From an uncultured Oscillospiraceae bacterium (GTDB lineage Bacteria; Bacillota; Clostridia; Oscillospirales; Oscillospiraceae): 8,055 nt of DNA. Location: positions 9,104 to 17,158 of the forward strand of contig CAJULD010000050.1 in assembly GCA_910587505.1 (NCBI GenBank), read 5' to 3'. The notes beneath the pieces were generated by a model. That model had not been told where the DNA came from. It saw only the letters and a list, made by a program, of their open reading frames with translations, and ran no database searches. Positions 1-5,400 of the stretch are shown in pieces; within the stretch, counting starts at the first letter, position 1, and each line of letters opens with the position of its first letter. Both the position numbers and the translations under genes were made by a program.

Positions 1-205
1 CTGCCGTCCCGAATCCGGCCATTCCTTCCATAAAGTTTCCAAACCCCCAGCCGACCCCCCCCCCCCCCCCCCGCAGCTCCAGCGCGCAGGCCAGCACCAG
101 GAGAAACAGCTTCAGCCCGTGAGGAATCACGCCAGCCTCCCCCGGCAGCAGCGCGGCGGAGAGCAGCAGGCAGCCGGAGGCGATCCAAAACCCTGACCGT
201 TCCAT
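1..205 (-). CDS. Putative membrane protein, 3' end outside window
   Basis: Last visible gene of the leftward PadR-DUF2812 operon, cut by the window edge; 68 codons are visible. The ATG at 205 lies 10 bp after the DUF2812 stop and has a GGAGG box 7 bases upstream. The visible protein starts MERSGFWIASGCLLLSAALL, then has a second hydrophobic stretch (about residues 30-43, LKLFLLVLACALEL), so it is probably an inner-membrane protein with at least two helices. From about residue 45 a run of glycines is encoded by an 18-base homopolymer and is followed by GWGFGNFMEGMAGFG. The frame stays open to the window edge only with this exact homopolymer length, so a length error would change everything downstream. 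I do not recognise the family; its place in the operon suggests a membrane function linked to the DUF2812 protein. Confidence 0.55.
   Translation of the reverse strand, partial: MERSGFWIASGCLLLSAALLPGEAGVIPHGLKLFLLVLACALELRGGGGGVGWGFGNFMEGMAGFGTA
55..72. repeat. 18-base poly-C (poly-G on coding strand) tract
   Basis: An uninterrupted run of 18 C on the + strand, inside the leftward membrane-protein gene, where it encodes glycines. At this length such a tract slips readily in replication and is also error-prone in sequencing, so the true length may vary. Its position about 45 codons into a membrane-protein gene fits a phase-variable contingency tract, but an assembly error is equally possible. 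Confidence 0.9.
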
Positions 206-215
206 CGTCGTCCTC

Positions 216-743
216 CTATTCCCTTTCCTTCTCCAGTTCCCGGATTTTTCGGGTGCATTGCAGGACGGCCCGCAGGAACAGGGCGACCACGACAATATAG
301 ATTCCCACGAGGCACCGGGCGAATATATCCCCCGGGAACTGAATCAGTACGTTCAGACCACTGAAGGAGCAGCAGAACTCGATCAGCAGCCCCCACAGGA
401 ACAGGGCCCGGATCCGGCGGTACAGGTCCAGTTTCGATTCCGTATCGGTATAGACTTCAAAAGGCCCCTCCTCCGCCCGCTTGCGGAGGTACACCCATCT
501 CCCCCACCGCTGGACGATCTCCACGCCCAGATCATTCATGAAGATTACGTAACCCTCATAGTCGTCGGCCCGGAGCCCTTTCCCCGGCAGGAGATCGATC
601 TGATAGATGAATTCCCCCGGCAGGCAAGGGACGAAGGTGACCACCCCAACGAAAAAACCGGCCATGGCCCAGCCCTGTTGGGCGTATTCGTTGAGCCAAT
701 CCTGCTCTTCATCCTTGTCAAAGGTGAATTTCCAACGGATCAT
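216..743 (-). CDS. DUF2812 domain-containing membrane protein
   Basis: A 175-residue protein resembling the DUF2812 family, which is commonly encoded beside PadR regulators in Firmicutes; its molecular role is unknown. The N-terminal part has the family pattern of a WLNEYAQQGWAM segment (residues 16-27). The middle has WVYLRKRAEEGPFEVYTD (83-100), then the SK..LYRRI segment leading into the membrane. Two membrane helices are predicted at about 113-134 and 143-162, followed by a charged tail (KIRELEKERE). The start is the ATG at 743, chosen because it overlaps the PadR stop as ATGA and has GGAGG 8 bases upstream; the frame stays open further upstream but that part reads as shadow sequence. Translation is probably coupled to padR. 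It is likely a membrane partner or effector controlled by the adjacent repressor. Confidence 0.85.
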   Translation of the reverse strand: MIRWKFTFDKDEEQDWLNEYAQQGWAMAGFFVGVVTFVPCLPGEFIYQIDLLPGKGLRADDYEGYVIFMNDLGVEIVQRWGRWVYLRKRAEEGPFEVYTDTESKLDLYRRIRALFLWGLLIEFCCSFSGLNVLIQFPGDIFARCLVGIYIVVVALFLRAVLQCTRKIRELEKERE

Positions 744-1060
744 TCCCCGCCCTCCATTTTCGTTCCGTTTTCCACCAGCTCCCGCAGCCGCTCCAGCTCG
801 GCGGTGAAGGCCGCCCGGCCCGCGCCGGTGATGACGTACTCTTTCTTCTTCCGGGACCCCGGGTCCGCGCTGTAAAGGACGATCCACCCCCGCTCCAGCA
901 GGGAGTTGATAGCCCCGTACAGGGTCCCGGGTCCCAGATTTACCCGTCCCCCGGTCATCTCCGTCACCTCCTGGATGATGCCGTAGCCATGAACAGGCCT
1001 TCTGACAGCCAGAAGGATATAAAACAGCGCCTCCGTCAGAGGCTGATTCCTATTCTCCAC
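740..1060 (-). CDS. PadR family transcriptional regulator
   Basis: A 106-residue winged-helix repressor of the small PadR (PadR-s2-like) type. The N-terminal helix (LTEALFYILLAV, 8-19) and the HGYGIIQEV segment (24-32) lead into the PadR signature GPGTLYGAINSLLERGW (43-59). The wing carries RKKKEYVITGAG (70-81), and a C-terminal helix (83-97) probably serves dimerisation. The start is GTG at 1060; no ATG exists in this frame and the reading frame overlaps the stop of the upstream membrane gene by 11 bp, with only a weak GGAAG upstream, so translation is probably coupled. The stop overlaps the DUF2812 start by 4 bp. PadR proteins usually repress their own operon and respond to small molecules or envelope stress; the dyad at 1278-1295 is the obvious candidate operator. 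The ligand cannot be told from the sequence. Confidence 0.93.
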   Translation of the reverse strand: MENRNQPLTEALFYILLAVRRPVHGYGIIQEVTEMTGGRVNLGPGTLYGAINSLLERGWIVLYSADPGSRKKKEYVITGAGRAAFTAELERLRELVENGTKMEGGE

Positions 1061-1250
1061 GGCGCTTCCATTTCCGGCCTCTCCGCGCGGTCTTCTCCGG
1101 CAGCAGCGCCAGAATGAAGAACACGATCCCCAGTCCCAGAACGACCCCCATCAGAAAATCCGGCACGCCGGGCAGCAGATTGTTGGCCGCCAGATAGACC
1201 GCCCCCAGCAGTCCGCCCAGCAGGGCGTATTTCTGTTTCCTCCCGTTCAT
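1050..1250 (-). CDS. Small two-helix membrane protein
   Basis: First gene of the leftward operon, 66 residues. The ATG at 1250 has a strong GGAGGTGTGA ribosome site 5-12 bases upstream. After a basic start (MNGRKQKYA) there are two hydrophobic segments, about 8-25 (LLGGLLGAVYLAANNL) and 32-50 (FLMGVVLGLGIVFFILALL), joined by a short PGVPD turn. The C-terminus is strongly basic (ARRGRKWKRRGE), suggesting both ends face the cytoplasm. It overlaps padR by 11 bp. I do not recognise a named family; small proteins of this shape are common at the head of PadR cassettes. Function unknown. Confidence 0.8.
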   Translation of the reverse strand: MNGRKQKYALLGGLLGAVYLAANNLLPGVPDFLMGVVLGLGIVFFILALLPEKTARRGRKWKRRGE

Positions 1251-1277
1251 GCTTCACACCTCCGGCCAAAGCAATAT

Positions 1278-1295
1278 ATCGTTGCTCGATGCATC
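1278..1295. promoter_or_regulatory. Candidate PadR operator dyad
   Basis: ATCG-TTGCT-CGAT (1278-1290) overlaps the perfect palindrome GATGCATC (1288-1295), and ATATAT occurs on both flanks (1274-1279, 1298-1303). The dyad covers the predicted start point just downstream of the -10 box, the usual place for autorepression. Binding by PadR is inferred from position and symmetry only. Confidence 0.45.
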
Positions 1296-1296
1296 T

Positions 1297-1325
1297 AATA
1301 TATCATGCGCCGATAGGTTTGTCAA
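1297..1325 (-). promoter_or_regulatory. Promoter of the PadR operon
   Basis: On the minus strand TTGACA (1325-1320) and TATATT (1302-1297) are separated by exactly 17 bp, a near-consensus vegetative sigma-A promoter. Transcription would start near 1290 and run into the 66-residue membrane gene at 1250. Confidence 0.85.
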
Positions 1326-1430
1326 GAGGGAGCCTGCCCTTCCCATAAGGAAAAAGCCGGCCAGGCGGCTCCAAAACAGGATGACGCGCAGCCGGAAGAA
1401 ATGCAAAAACGCGGAACTTTACCGGAGACG

Positions 1431-1461
1431 GCCGTCCTGAGCGGCGGAGCGGCAGTTTTTT
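1431..1461 (+). terminator. Terminator-like hairpin between divergent promoters
   Basis: GCCGTCC (1431-1437) can pair with GGAGCGGC (1446-1453) with one bulged G, followed by six T at 1456-1461. It would stop rightward transcription just before the next promoter. No rightward gene lies upstream, so it may act as an insulator or may be incidental. The rest of 1326-1463 shows no gene that I can support. Confidence 0.35.
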
Positions 1462-1463
1462 GT

Positions 1464-1492
1464 TTGACTTTTTCCCTCATACAGGATACAAT
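1464..1492 (+). promoter_or_regulatory. Promoter of the TIGR04255 gene
   Basis: TTGACT (1464-1469), 17-bp spacer, TACAAT (1487-1492). Transcription would start at about 1499, only some 24 bases before the start codon and just upstream of the AAGGAGG box at 1508-1514. Confidence 0.8.
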
Positions 1493-1522
1493 AGGGAAAA
1501 CGCTTGTAAGGAGGTCCGCTCC

Positions 1523-2308
1523 ATGCTGTATTCCGAGAATCCCCGCGTCCACTACAACAAGGCGCAGCTGGCCGAGGTAATCTGTCAGCTCCGCTTCCCG
1601 GCCATACTGTCCATCGGAGCCAGAGAGCCGGTGGACTTTCAGGACGCCGTGCGGGGCATGTTTCCCCGCTACGCCGCCACGGAGGAGCAGCCCGCCCCCC
1701 GGCCTGCCGCCCCCGGCGTCAAGCCGGAGATGCCCAAACCGGTGGTCAACCACATTTTTATCTCCGCTGACGGCCACTGGAAGCTGAATCTGACAAACAG
1801 CTTTATCGCCCTGTCCACCGTGGCCTACCCCGGCTGGGAGAGCTTCGGGAAGCAGTTTGACCTGCCCCTGGTCCATTTCATCCGGATCTACAAGCCCGCC
1901 TTCTTCGAGCGGATCGGGCTGAGGTATGTGAACATCTTCTCCCGCCGGAATCTGGCGCTGGAGGGCGAGATCTGGAGGGATCTGATTACCGCCCCGTATC
2001 TGGGGGTGCTGGCCGAGGAGGACGTGGAGGAATCCGCCGCCCGGAAGTGCTCCGTGGACGTGGAGCTGAACCTGGACAGCACCTGCCGGGCCAAGATCCA
2101 CGCCGGGCCCGGCATGGTCAAGACCAATGCGCCCAACGCCGCCCAGGACGCAGAGATCAAGTTCATTCTGGATATGGACCTCTTCATGAGCGGGCAGATC
2201 GACCCCCGCATGGCCGCCGGGGGACTGGAAACCCTCCACGGCCACTCCACGCCCCTGTTTCAGGGAGCTGTCACCGACCGGCTCCACAGCGCGCTGGAAC
2301 CGGTTTGA
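1523..2308 (+). CDS. TIGR04255 family protein
   Basis: A 261-residue soluble protein. The N-terminal segment HYNKAQLAEVICQLRFP (residues 10-26) is the hallmark opening of the sporadically distributed TIGR04255 family (A-x-x-E-V-x-x-Q-x-R-F). Other family-like parts are the HWKLNLTNSFIALST strand pair (85-99), the ERIGLRYVN segment (129-137), and the closing H....LFQGAVTD.L region (241-254). Residues 55-73 are a proline- and alanine-rich linker (EEQPAPRPAAPG). There is no signal peptide or membrane helix. The ATG at 1523 has AAGGAGG at a spacing of 8; the frame is open further upstream but that part includes the promoter. The family has no established biochemical function. It has its own promoter, divergent from the PadR operon. 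Confidence 0.88.
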   Translation: MLYSENPRVHYNKAQLAEVICQLRFPAILSIGAREPVDFQDAVRGMFPRYAATEEQPAPRPAAPGVKPEMPKPVVNHIFISADGHWKLNLTNSFIALSTVAYPGWESFGKQFDLPLVHFIRIYKPAFFERIGLRYVNIFSRRNLALEGEIWRDLITAPYLGVLAEEDVEESAARKCSVDVELNLDSTCRAKIHAGPGMVKTNAPNAAQDAEIKFILDMDLFMSGQIDPRMAAGGLETLHGHSTPLFQGAVTDRLHSALEPV

Positions 2309-2314
2309 AAACGG

Positions 2315-2331
2315 GGCCCCATCGGGGGGCC
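2315..2331 (+). other. GC-rich hairpin after the TIGR04255 gene
   Basis: GGCCCC (2315-2320) pairs with GGGGCC (2326-2331), starting 6 bases after the stop codon. There is no T-run behind it, so it is at best a weak terminator or an mRNA 3'-end stabiliser. Confidence 0.45.
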
Positions 2332-2345
2332 GGTCAGAATCAAAT

Positions 2346-2379
2346 TTGCGCATGACCTCCTGAGGAGGGCGCTGCGCAA
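2346..2379. other. Two-tier inverted repeat upstream of degV
   Basis: The outer arms TTGCGCA (2346-2352) and TGCGCAA (2373-2379) are perfect, and so are the inner arms CCTCC (2356-2360) and GGAGG (2364-2368), separated by a small internal loop. The GGAGG here is not followed by a start codon at a usable distance. No T-run follows directly. It may be a structured leader RNA or a protein-binding dyad. Confidence 0.6.
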
Positions 2380-2385
2380 TCGTTG

Positions 2386-2434
2386 CCGCTTTTTCCTGAA
2401 GGAAAAGCGGGAGAGTTCTTTTTGATTCTTTTTT
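2386..2434 (+). terminator. Possible terminator/attenuator before degV
   Basis: CCGC-T-TTTTCC (2386-2396) pairs with GGAAAAGCGG (2401-2410) through 10 bp with one bulged T and a TGAA loop. T-rich sequence follows (TTCTTTTT at 2416-2423, then TTCTTTTTT at 2426-2434). The T-run starts a little late for a classical terminator. It could end the TIGR04255 transcript or attenuate read-through into degV. Confidence 0.45.
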
Positions 2435-2448
2435 ACAGGAAAAAGAAT
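2425..2448. other. AT-rich inverted repeat upstream of degV
   Basis: ATTCTTTTT (2425-2433) and AAAAAGAAT (2440-2448) are a perfect 9-bp inverted repeat around a six-base loop, 44 bp before the degV start. It could be an operator or RNA hairpin. I could not find a convincing promoter for degV in this gap; TTGATT at 2422 has no good -10 partner. Confidence 0.5.
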
Positions 2449-2491
2449 GAATGCAAACTGCCGTCAGAAGGCAAAGGAGAGTTAAATTCAT

Positions 2492-3349
2492 ATGGCAAAC
2501 GTAGCGATTGTAACCGACAGCAACAGCGGCATCACCCAGGCGGCCGGAAGAGAGCTGGGCATCCGGGTGCTGCCCATGCCCTTCTATATCAACGAGGAGC
2601 TCTTCTTTGAGGACATCACCCTGACTCAGGAGCAGTTCTACCGCCGTCTGGCGGAGGATGCGGACATCTCCACCTCCCAGCCCGCGCCGGGGGATGTGAC
2701 CGATCTGTGGAACGAGCTGCTGGAGAGCTATGACCAGGTGGTGTATATTCCCATGTCCAGCGGCCTGTCCGCCTCCTGCGAAACGGCGCTGATGCTGGCG
2801 GGCGATTACAGAGACCGGGTATTCGTGGTGGACAACCAGCGCATCTCCATCACCCAGCGGCAGTCCGTCCTGGACGCGCTGGAAATGGCCCGGGCCGGTA
2901 TGGACGGCAAATCTATCCATGACGCGTTGATGCGTGACCGGCTGGAGGCCAGCATTTATATTACGGTGGACACCCTGAAGTACCTGAAAAAGGGCGGACG
3001 GGTTACCGCCGCCGGGGCAGCCATCGGCGCGGTGCTGAACATCAAGCCGGTGCTCCAGATCCAGGGAGAGAAGCTGGATGCCTTCGCCAGGGCCAGAGGC
3101 TGGAAATCCGCCAGGAAGATCATGCTGGACGCCATGGAAAAGGATGTCAGCGAGCGCTTCGCCGGAAAGCCGGTCCACATCTGCGCCGCCTACACCTGCT
3201 CCGACGAGGCCGCTCAGGAGTGGAAGGGCGAAATCGAATCCCGGTTTCCCGGCTATGAGATTCATATGGACCGGCTGAGCCTGAGCGTAGCCTGCCATAT
3301 CGGGGCGGGCGCGATGGCCGTGGCCTGCTGCAAGAAGCTGACGCTCTGA
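2492..3349 (+). CDS. DegV family protein (fatty acid-binding)
   Basis: A 285-residue cytoplasmic protein of the DegV/FakB type. Family members bind one fatty acid and, where a FakA kinase is present, hand it over for phosphorylation to acyl-phosphate. The visible family features are the opening VAIVTDSNSGIT (4-15, TDS motif), TSQPAPGD (61-68) that contacts the carboxylate in FakB structures, the SSGLS loop (89-93), the LKKGGRV segment (165-171), NIKPVL (183-188) and the C-terminal HIGAGAMAVAC (269-279). The length matches the usual 280-290 residues. The ATG at 2492 has AAAGGAGAG about 12 bases upstream, a slightly long spacing. It is followed after 31 bp by sdaAB and is probably cotranscribed with it. 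No FakA-like gene is in the window, so the exact role is open. Confidence 0.92.
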   Translation: MANVAIVTDSNSGITQAAGRELGIRVLPMPFYINEELFFEDITLTQEQFYRRLAEDADISTSQPAPGDVTDLWNELLESYDQVVYIPMSSGLSASCETALMLAGDYRDRVFVVDNQRISITQRQSVLDALEMARAGMDGKSIHDALMRDRLEASIYITVDTLKYLKKGGRVTAAGAAIGAVLNIKPVLQIQGEKLDAFARARGWKSARKIMLDAMEKDVSERFAGKPVHICAAYTCSDEAAQEWKGEIESRFPGYEIHMDRLSLSVACHIGAGAMAVACCKKLTL

Positions 3350-3380
3350 CCGGAGGAGGAAAAAAGGAGGGGAGCAGCGC

Positions 3381-4049
3381 ATGATCGACATCTTTGACAT
3401 CATGGGACCCATTATGGTGGGACCGTCCAGTTCCCACACCGCGGGAGCGGTGCGCATCGGCCGTATGGCCCGGACGCTGCTGGGAGAAAAGCCGGTGAAG
3501 GCGGAGGTGTATCTCCACGGCTCCTTTGCCGAGACCGGCGTGGGCCACGGCACGGACAAGGCTCTGATCGCCGGACTGCTGGGAATGGCCACCGACGATC
3601 TGGACATCCCCAACAGCTTTGAAATCGCCGCCAGGCATAAGCTGAAATTTACCTTTGAAGAGATCGAGCTGCGGGACGCCCATCCCAACAGCGTGAAAAT
3701 GGTGATTGCCGGCGAGTCCGGAAGGCGGATGAAGATGCAGGCCAGCTCCATCGGCGGCGGGCGCATCATGGTGGATAAGCTGGATGGAGTGGCCGTCAGC
3801 TTTTCCGGGGACTATCACACCCTGATTATTCAGAATATGGACAATCAGGGCAATCTGTCCGACGTATCCACGGCGCTGTCCCTGGCGCGGGTAAACGTGG
3901 CCAACATGAGCATGCACCGCAGCGCCAAGGGCGGCAACGTGATGATGATTATCGAGACGGACGACCCGGTGCCCGGCTATATCGCGGAGCTCATCGAGAA
4001 GCAGCCCGGTATCCTCCAGGTGATCCATTATATAAAGGAGGAGGATTGA
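3381..4049 (+). CDS. sdaAB: L-serine dehydratase, iron-sulfur-dependent, beta subunit
   Basis: A 222-residue beta subunit of the two-chain [4Fe-4S] L-serine ammonia-lyase, which converts L-serine to pyruvate and ammonia in the cytoplasm. The first domain carries the conserved GPSSSHTAG (14-22), the HGSFAETGVGHGTDKAL stretch (46-62) and HPNSVKM (101-107). The C-terminal half (about 146-218) reads as an ACT domain, including NQGNLSDVSTALS (155-167) and VNVANMSMHRSAKGG (171-185); ACT domains usually sense amino acids or hold subunits together. The start has AAGGAGGGG 8 bases upstream. Its stop is 2 bp before the alpha-subunit start, so the subunits are made from one mRNA. The split beta-alpha arrangement is typical of Clostridia and Bacillus. 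Confidence 0.96.
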   Translation: MIDIFDIMGPIMVGPSSSHTAGAVRIGRMARTLLGEKPVKAEVYLHGSFAETGVGHGTDKALIAGLLGMATDDLDIPNSFEIAARHKLKFTFEEIELRDAHPNSVKMVIAGESGRRMKMQASSIGGGRIMVDKLDGVAVSFSGDYHTLIIQNMDNQGNLSDVSTALSLARVNVANMSMHRSAKGGNVMMIIETDDPVPGYIAELIEKQPGILQVIHYIKEED

Positions 4050-4051
4050 CC

Positions 4052-4987
4052 ATGAATCTGGATTCCATGCAGGAAATCGTCACCGCCGCCCGGCGGGAAG
4101 GCAAGCGGTTCTGGGAGATCATTCTGGAAACGGACATGGAGAACCGGGGCGTCTCCCGGGGGGAATCTCTGGAGAAAATGGCCAGGAACTGGCACACCAT
4201 GAAGGAAGCCAGCGAGGTCTATACCGGCGACCGGCGCAGCCTCAGCGGCATGGCCGGCGGCCAGGGAAAGCTGATGCACGACTATTCCGCCGGGAATCCT
4301 GTCGGCGGGGAGCTCATGGCCCAGGTCATCGCCGAGGCGCTGGCCATGGGGGAGAGCAACGCCTGCATGCGCCGGGTGGTGGCTGCGCCCACGGCGGGAG
4401 CCTGCGGAGTGCTGCCGGCGGTGCTGATCCCCCTGTACTGGCGGGAGAACCTGCCGGAGGAGAAGATGCTGGAGGCCATGTTTACCGCCAGCGGCGTGGG
4501 CGCGGTGATTGCCTACCGGGCCTGCATTTCCGGGGCGGCGGGCGGCTGTCAGGCGGAGATCGGCAGCGCTTCCGCCATGGCGGCGGGGGCCCTGGTGTGC
4601 CTGCGGGGCGGCACGTCGGAGCAGCTGTGCCACGCGGTGGCCATGGCGCTGAAGAATCTGCTGGGGCTGGTCTGCGACCCGGTGGCGGGACTGGTGGAGG
4701 TGCCGTGCATCAAGCGGAACGTTATTGGCGCGGTGAACGCGGTGGCCGCCGCCGACATGGCCCTGGCGGGAATTGAGAGCCGCATCCCCGTGGACGAGGT
4801 CATCGACGCCATGGGCGAGGTGGGACGCCGCCTGCCCATGGAGCTGCGGGAGACCGCCCTGGGCGGCCTGGCAGCCACGCCAACCGGCCGCGCCGTCAGG
4901 GAGCGGATGGCCAGCGGCAAGAAAAAACAGCGGACCCTCACCATCAAGGACGCCCGCTGGAAGCTGGAGAAAAAGCAAAATACATAA
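4052..4987 (+). CDS. sdaAA: L-serine dehydratase, iron-sulfur-dependent, alpha subunit
   Basis: The 311-residue catalytic subunit that carries the oxygen-sensitive Fe-S cluster activating the serine hydroxyl. Family features are SLSGMAGGQGKLM (63-75), the glycine-rich AAPTAGACGVLPAV (111-124), GGCQAEIGSA (164-173) and LVCDPVAGLVEVPCIKRN (206-223). Cysteines 166, 208 and 219 are spaced 42 and 11 apart, matching the spacing I recall for the three cluster cysteines of the Legionella enzyme. I start at ATG 4052, because AAGGAGGAGG (4035-4044) fits it; the in-frame TTG at 4046 would be too close to that site. The tail is basic (GKKKQRTLTI...KLEKKQNT). Serine breakdown supplies pyruvate for fermentation. 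No downstream gene follows on this strand before the palindromic block. Confidence 0.97.
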   Translation: MNLDSMQEIVTAARREGKRFWEIILETDMENRGVSRGESLEKMARNWHTMKEASEVYTGDRRSLSGMAGGQGKLMHDYSAGNPVGGELMAQVIAEALAMGESNACMRRVVAAPTAGACGVLPAVLIPLYWRENLPEEKMLEAMFTASGVGAVIAYRACISGAAGGCQAEIGSASAMAAGALVCLRGGTSEQLCHAVAMALKNLLGLVCDPVAGLVEVPCIKRNVIGAVNAVAAADMALAGIESRIPVDEVIDAMGEVGRRLPMELRETALGGLAATPTGRAVRERMASGKKKQRTLTIKDARWKLEKKQNT

Positions 4988-5025
4988 AAAGCGAAGCCAG
5001 CGTCTTTCAAGCGCTGGCTCAGCTT
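4985..5025 (-). terminator. Long hairpin, terminator for leftward transcription
   Basis: AAGC-GA-AGCCAGCG (4989-5002) pairs with CGCTGGCT-CA-GCTT (5012-5025): 12 bp with one 2x2 internal loop. On the minus strand the stem runs into CTTTTT (4992-4985), a good intrinsic terminator for leftward transcripts. On the + strand only GTCAAAAAG follows, so it is weaker there, though it may still protect the 3' end of the sda mRNA. Confidence 0.65.
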
Positions 5026-5105
5026 GTCAAAAAGCCCTCCGCAGGAGTTTCGCGCCCGCAGGCGCGAAATAAAGTGAAATCGTTTTTCCCGCGGCGTGTA
5101 CGCCG
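4989..5105. repeat. Cluster of perfect palindromes, possible interspersed element
   Basis: Three inverted repeats fall within 117 bp: the 8+4-bp hairpin at 4989-5025, TTTCGCGCC/GGCGCGAAA with a 4-base loop (5048-5069), and CGGCGT/ACGCCG with a 2-base loop (5092-5105). The block lies immediately after the sdaAA stop and directly against the holin stub. The density of perfect palindromes resembles REP- or MITE-like intergenic repeats; whether copies exist elsewhere cannot be seen here. Confidence 0.55.
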
Positions 5106-5109
5106 TGAA

Positions 5110-5226
5110 GCGCCGCAAGGCGGCCATAGAGCCCGGCAGGTAGTCCAGAGCCATACAGCCCCACAGGGCCGTCAGAGCCCCCGTTACCGCGGCAATGGCC
5201 GCCCTGATTCTGTCCATATGTTCCAT
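5110..5226 (-). pseudogene. Phage-holin-like gene, N-terminal remnant
   Basis: An ATG at 5226 with AGGAGG 9 bases upstream begins a 39-codon stretch: basic MEHMDRIR, hydrophobic AAIAAVTGALTALWG (9-23), then CMALDYLPGSMAALRR (24-39). The pattern ..LWG..MALDY.TG..AA resembles the start of small phage or toxin-secretion holins (Phage_holin_4 type). In such proteins I would expect about a dozen more hydrophobic residues between LWG and MALDY, and a C-terminal helix region; both are missing. After residue 39 the frame runs straight into the palindromic block (RRFTAYTPREKRFH...) and then on across the antisense of sdaAA. The ribosome site is intact, so a hybrid peptide might still be made, but it is most likely a dead fragment of a prophage or secretion gene. 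Moderate confidence in the family. Confidence 0.5.
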
Positions 5227-5271
5227 ATCCTGCCTCCTGCTTTTTAAATAAGAAATCCCCGTCCTGCCAAC

Positions 5272-5300
5272 TTGACAAAACAGGGGCGGATCGGTATAAT
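5272..5300 (+). promoter_or_regulatory. Perfect consensus promoter (antisense RNA)
   Basis: TTGACA (5272-5277), 17-bp spacer, TATAAT (5295-5300): an exact sigma-A consensus. No rightward gene with a ribosome site follows, so its product is probably a short untranslated RNA starting near 5307. Confidence 0.9.
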
Positions 5301-5306
5301 GATAAC

Positions 5307-5400
5307 AGAAGGGCGCTGTTACAAGACGGTCAGCCCCTACATGTCAACAAAGATTTGCTGACTGCCTGGGTACCAGCCGGGCAGTCAGCACGCTTTTGTG
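5307..5400 (+). ncRNA. Predicted antisense RNA (candidate antitoxin)
   Basis: Starts about 7 bases after the perfect TATAAT and could end at the hairpin 5357-5389, followed by ACGCTTTTGTG. It would be roughly 90 nt and would lack any credible ORF. It is complementary to the last few codons and the 3' untranslated part of the leftward peptide mRNA. A strong constitutive promoter giving a short RNA against the 3' end of a toxin-like mRNA is the arrangement of type I systems such as txpA/ratA and bsrG/SR4. The ends are inferred, not measured. Confidence 0.5.
5357..5389. terminator. Shared hairpin at the overlap of the two convergent RNAs
   Basis: GCTGACTGCC (5357-5366) and GGCAGTCAGC (5380-5389) form a perfect 10-bp stem. 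Rightward it is followed by ACGCTTTT, leftward by AAATCTTTGTTG, so both T-tracts are imperfect. It includes the stop codon of the leftward peptide gene (5385-5387) and may end either RNA or stabilise its 3' end. Confidence 0.55.

Noticed and set aside
258..875. 205-codon + frame opposite the DUF2812 gene
   Set aside because: Antisense shadow, proline-rich and without a ribosome site; the minus frame has the family motifs and coupled start.
2309..2491. T-box, glycine or other amino-acid riboswitch before degV-sda
   Set aside because: No T-box AGGGTGG-type sequence and no recognisable aptamer core; only simple hairpins are present.
1322..3769. 815-codon open frame on the minus strand
   Set aside because: It runs antisense to the TIGR04255, degV and sdaAB genes, which have clear families and ribosome sites. 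Its protein is low-complexity (rich in H, Q, G, R), typical of a shadow frame in GC-rich DNA.
4046..4051. TTG start for sdaAA two codons earlier
   Set aside because: Too close to the ribosome site and overlapping the sdaAB stop; ATG 4052 is better placed.
3147..4978. Long minus-strand frames (293 and 316 codons) opposite sdaAB and sdaAA
   Set aside because: Shadows of the serine dehydratase genes; their composition is skewed and no domain is recognisable.
4549..5226. 225-codon minus frame taken as one gene
   Set aside because: Only the first 39 codons look like a holin-type protein; the rest crosses the palindromic block and the antisense of sdaAA.
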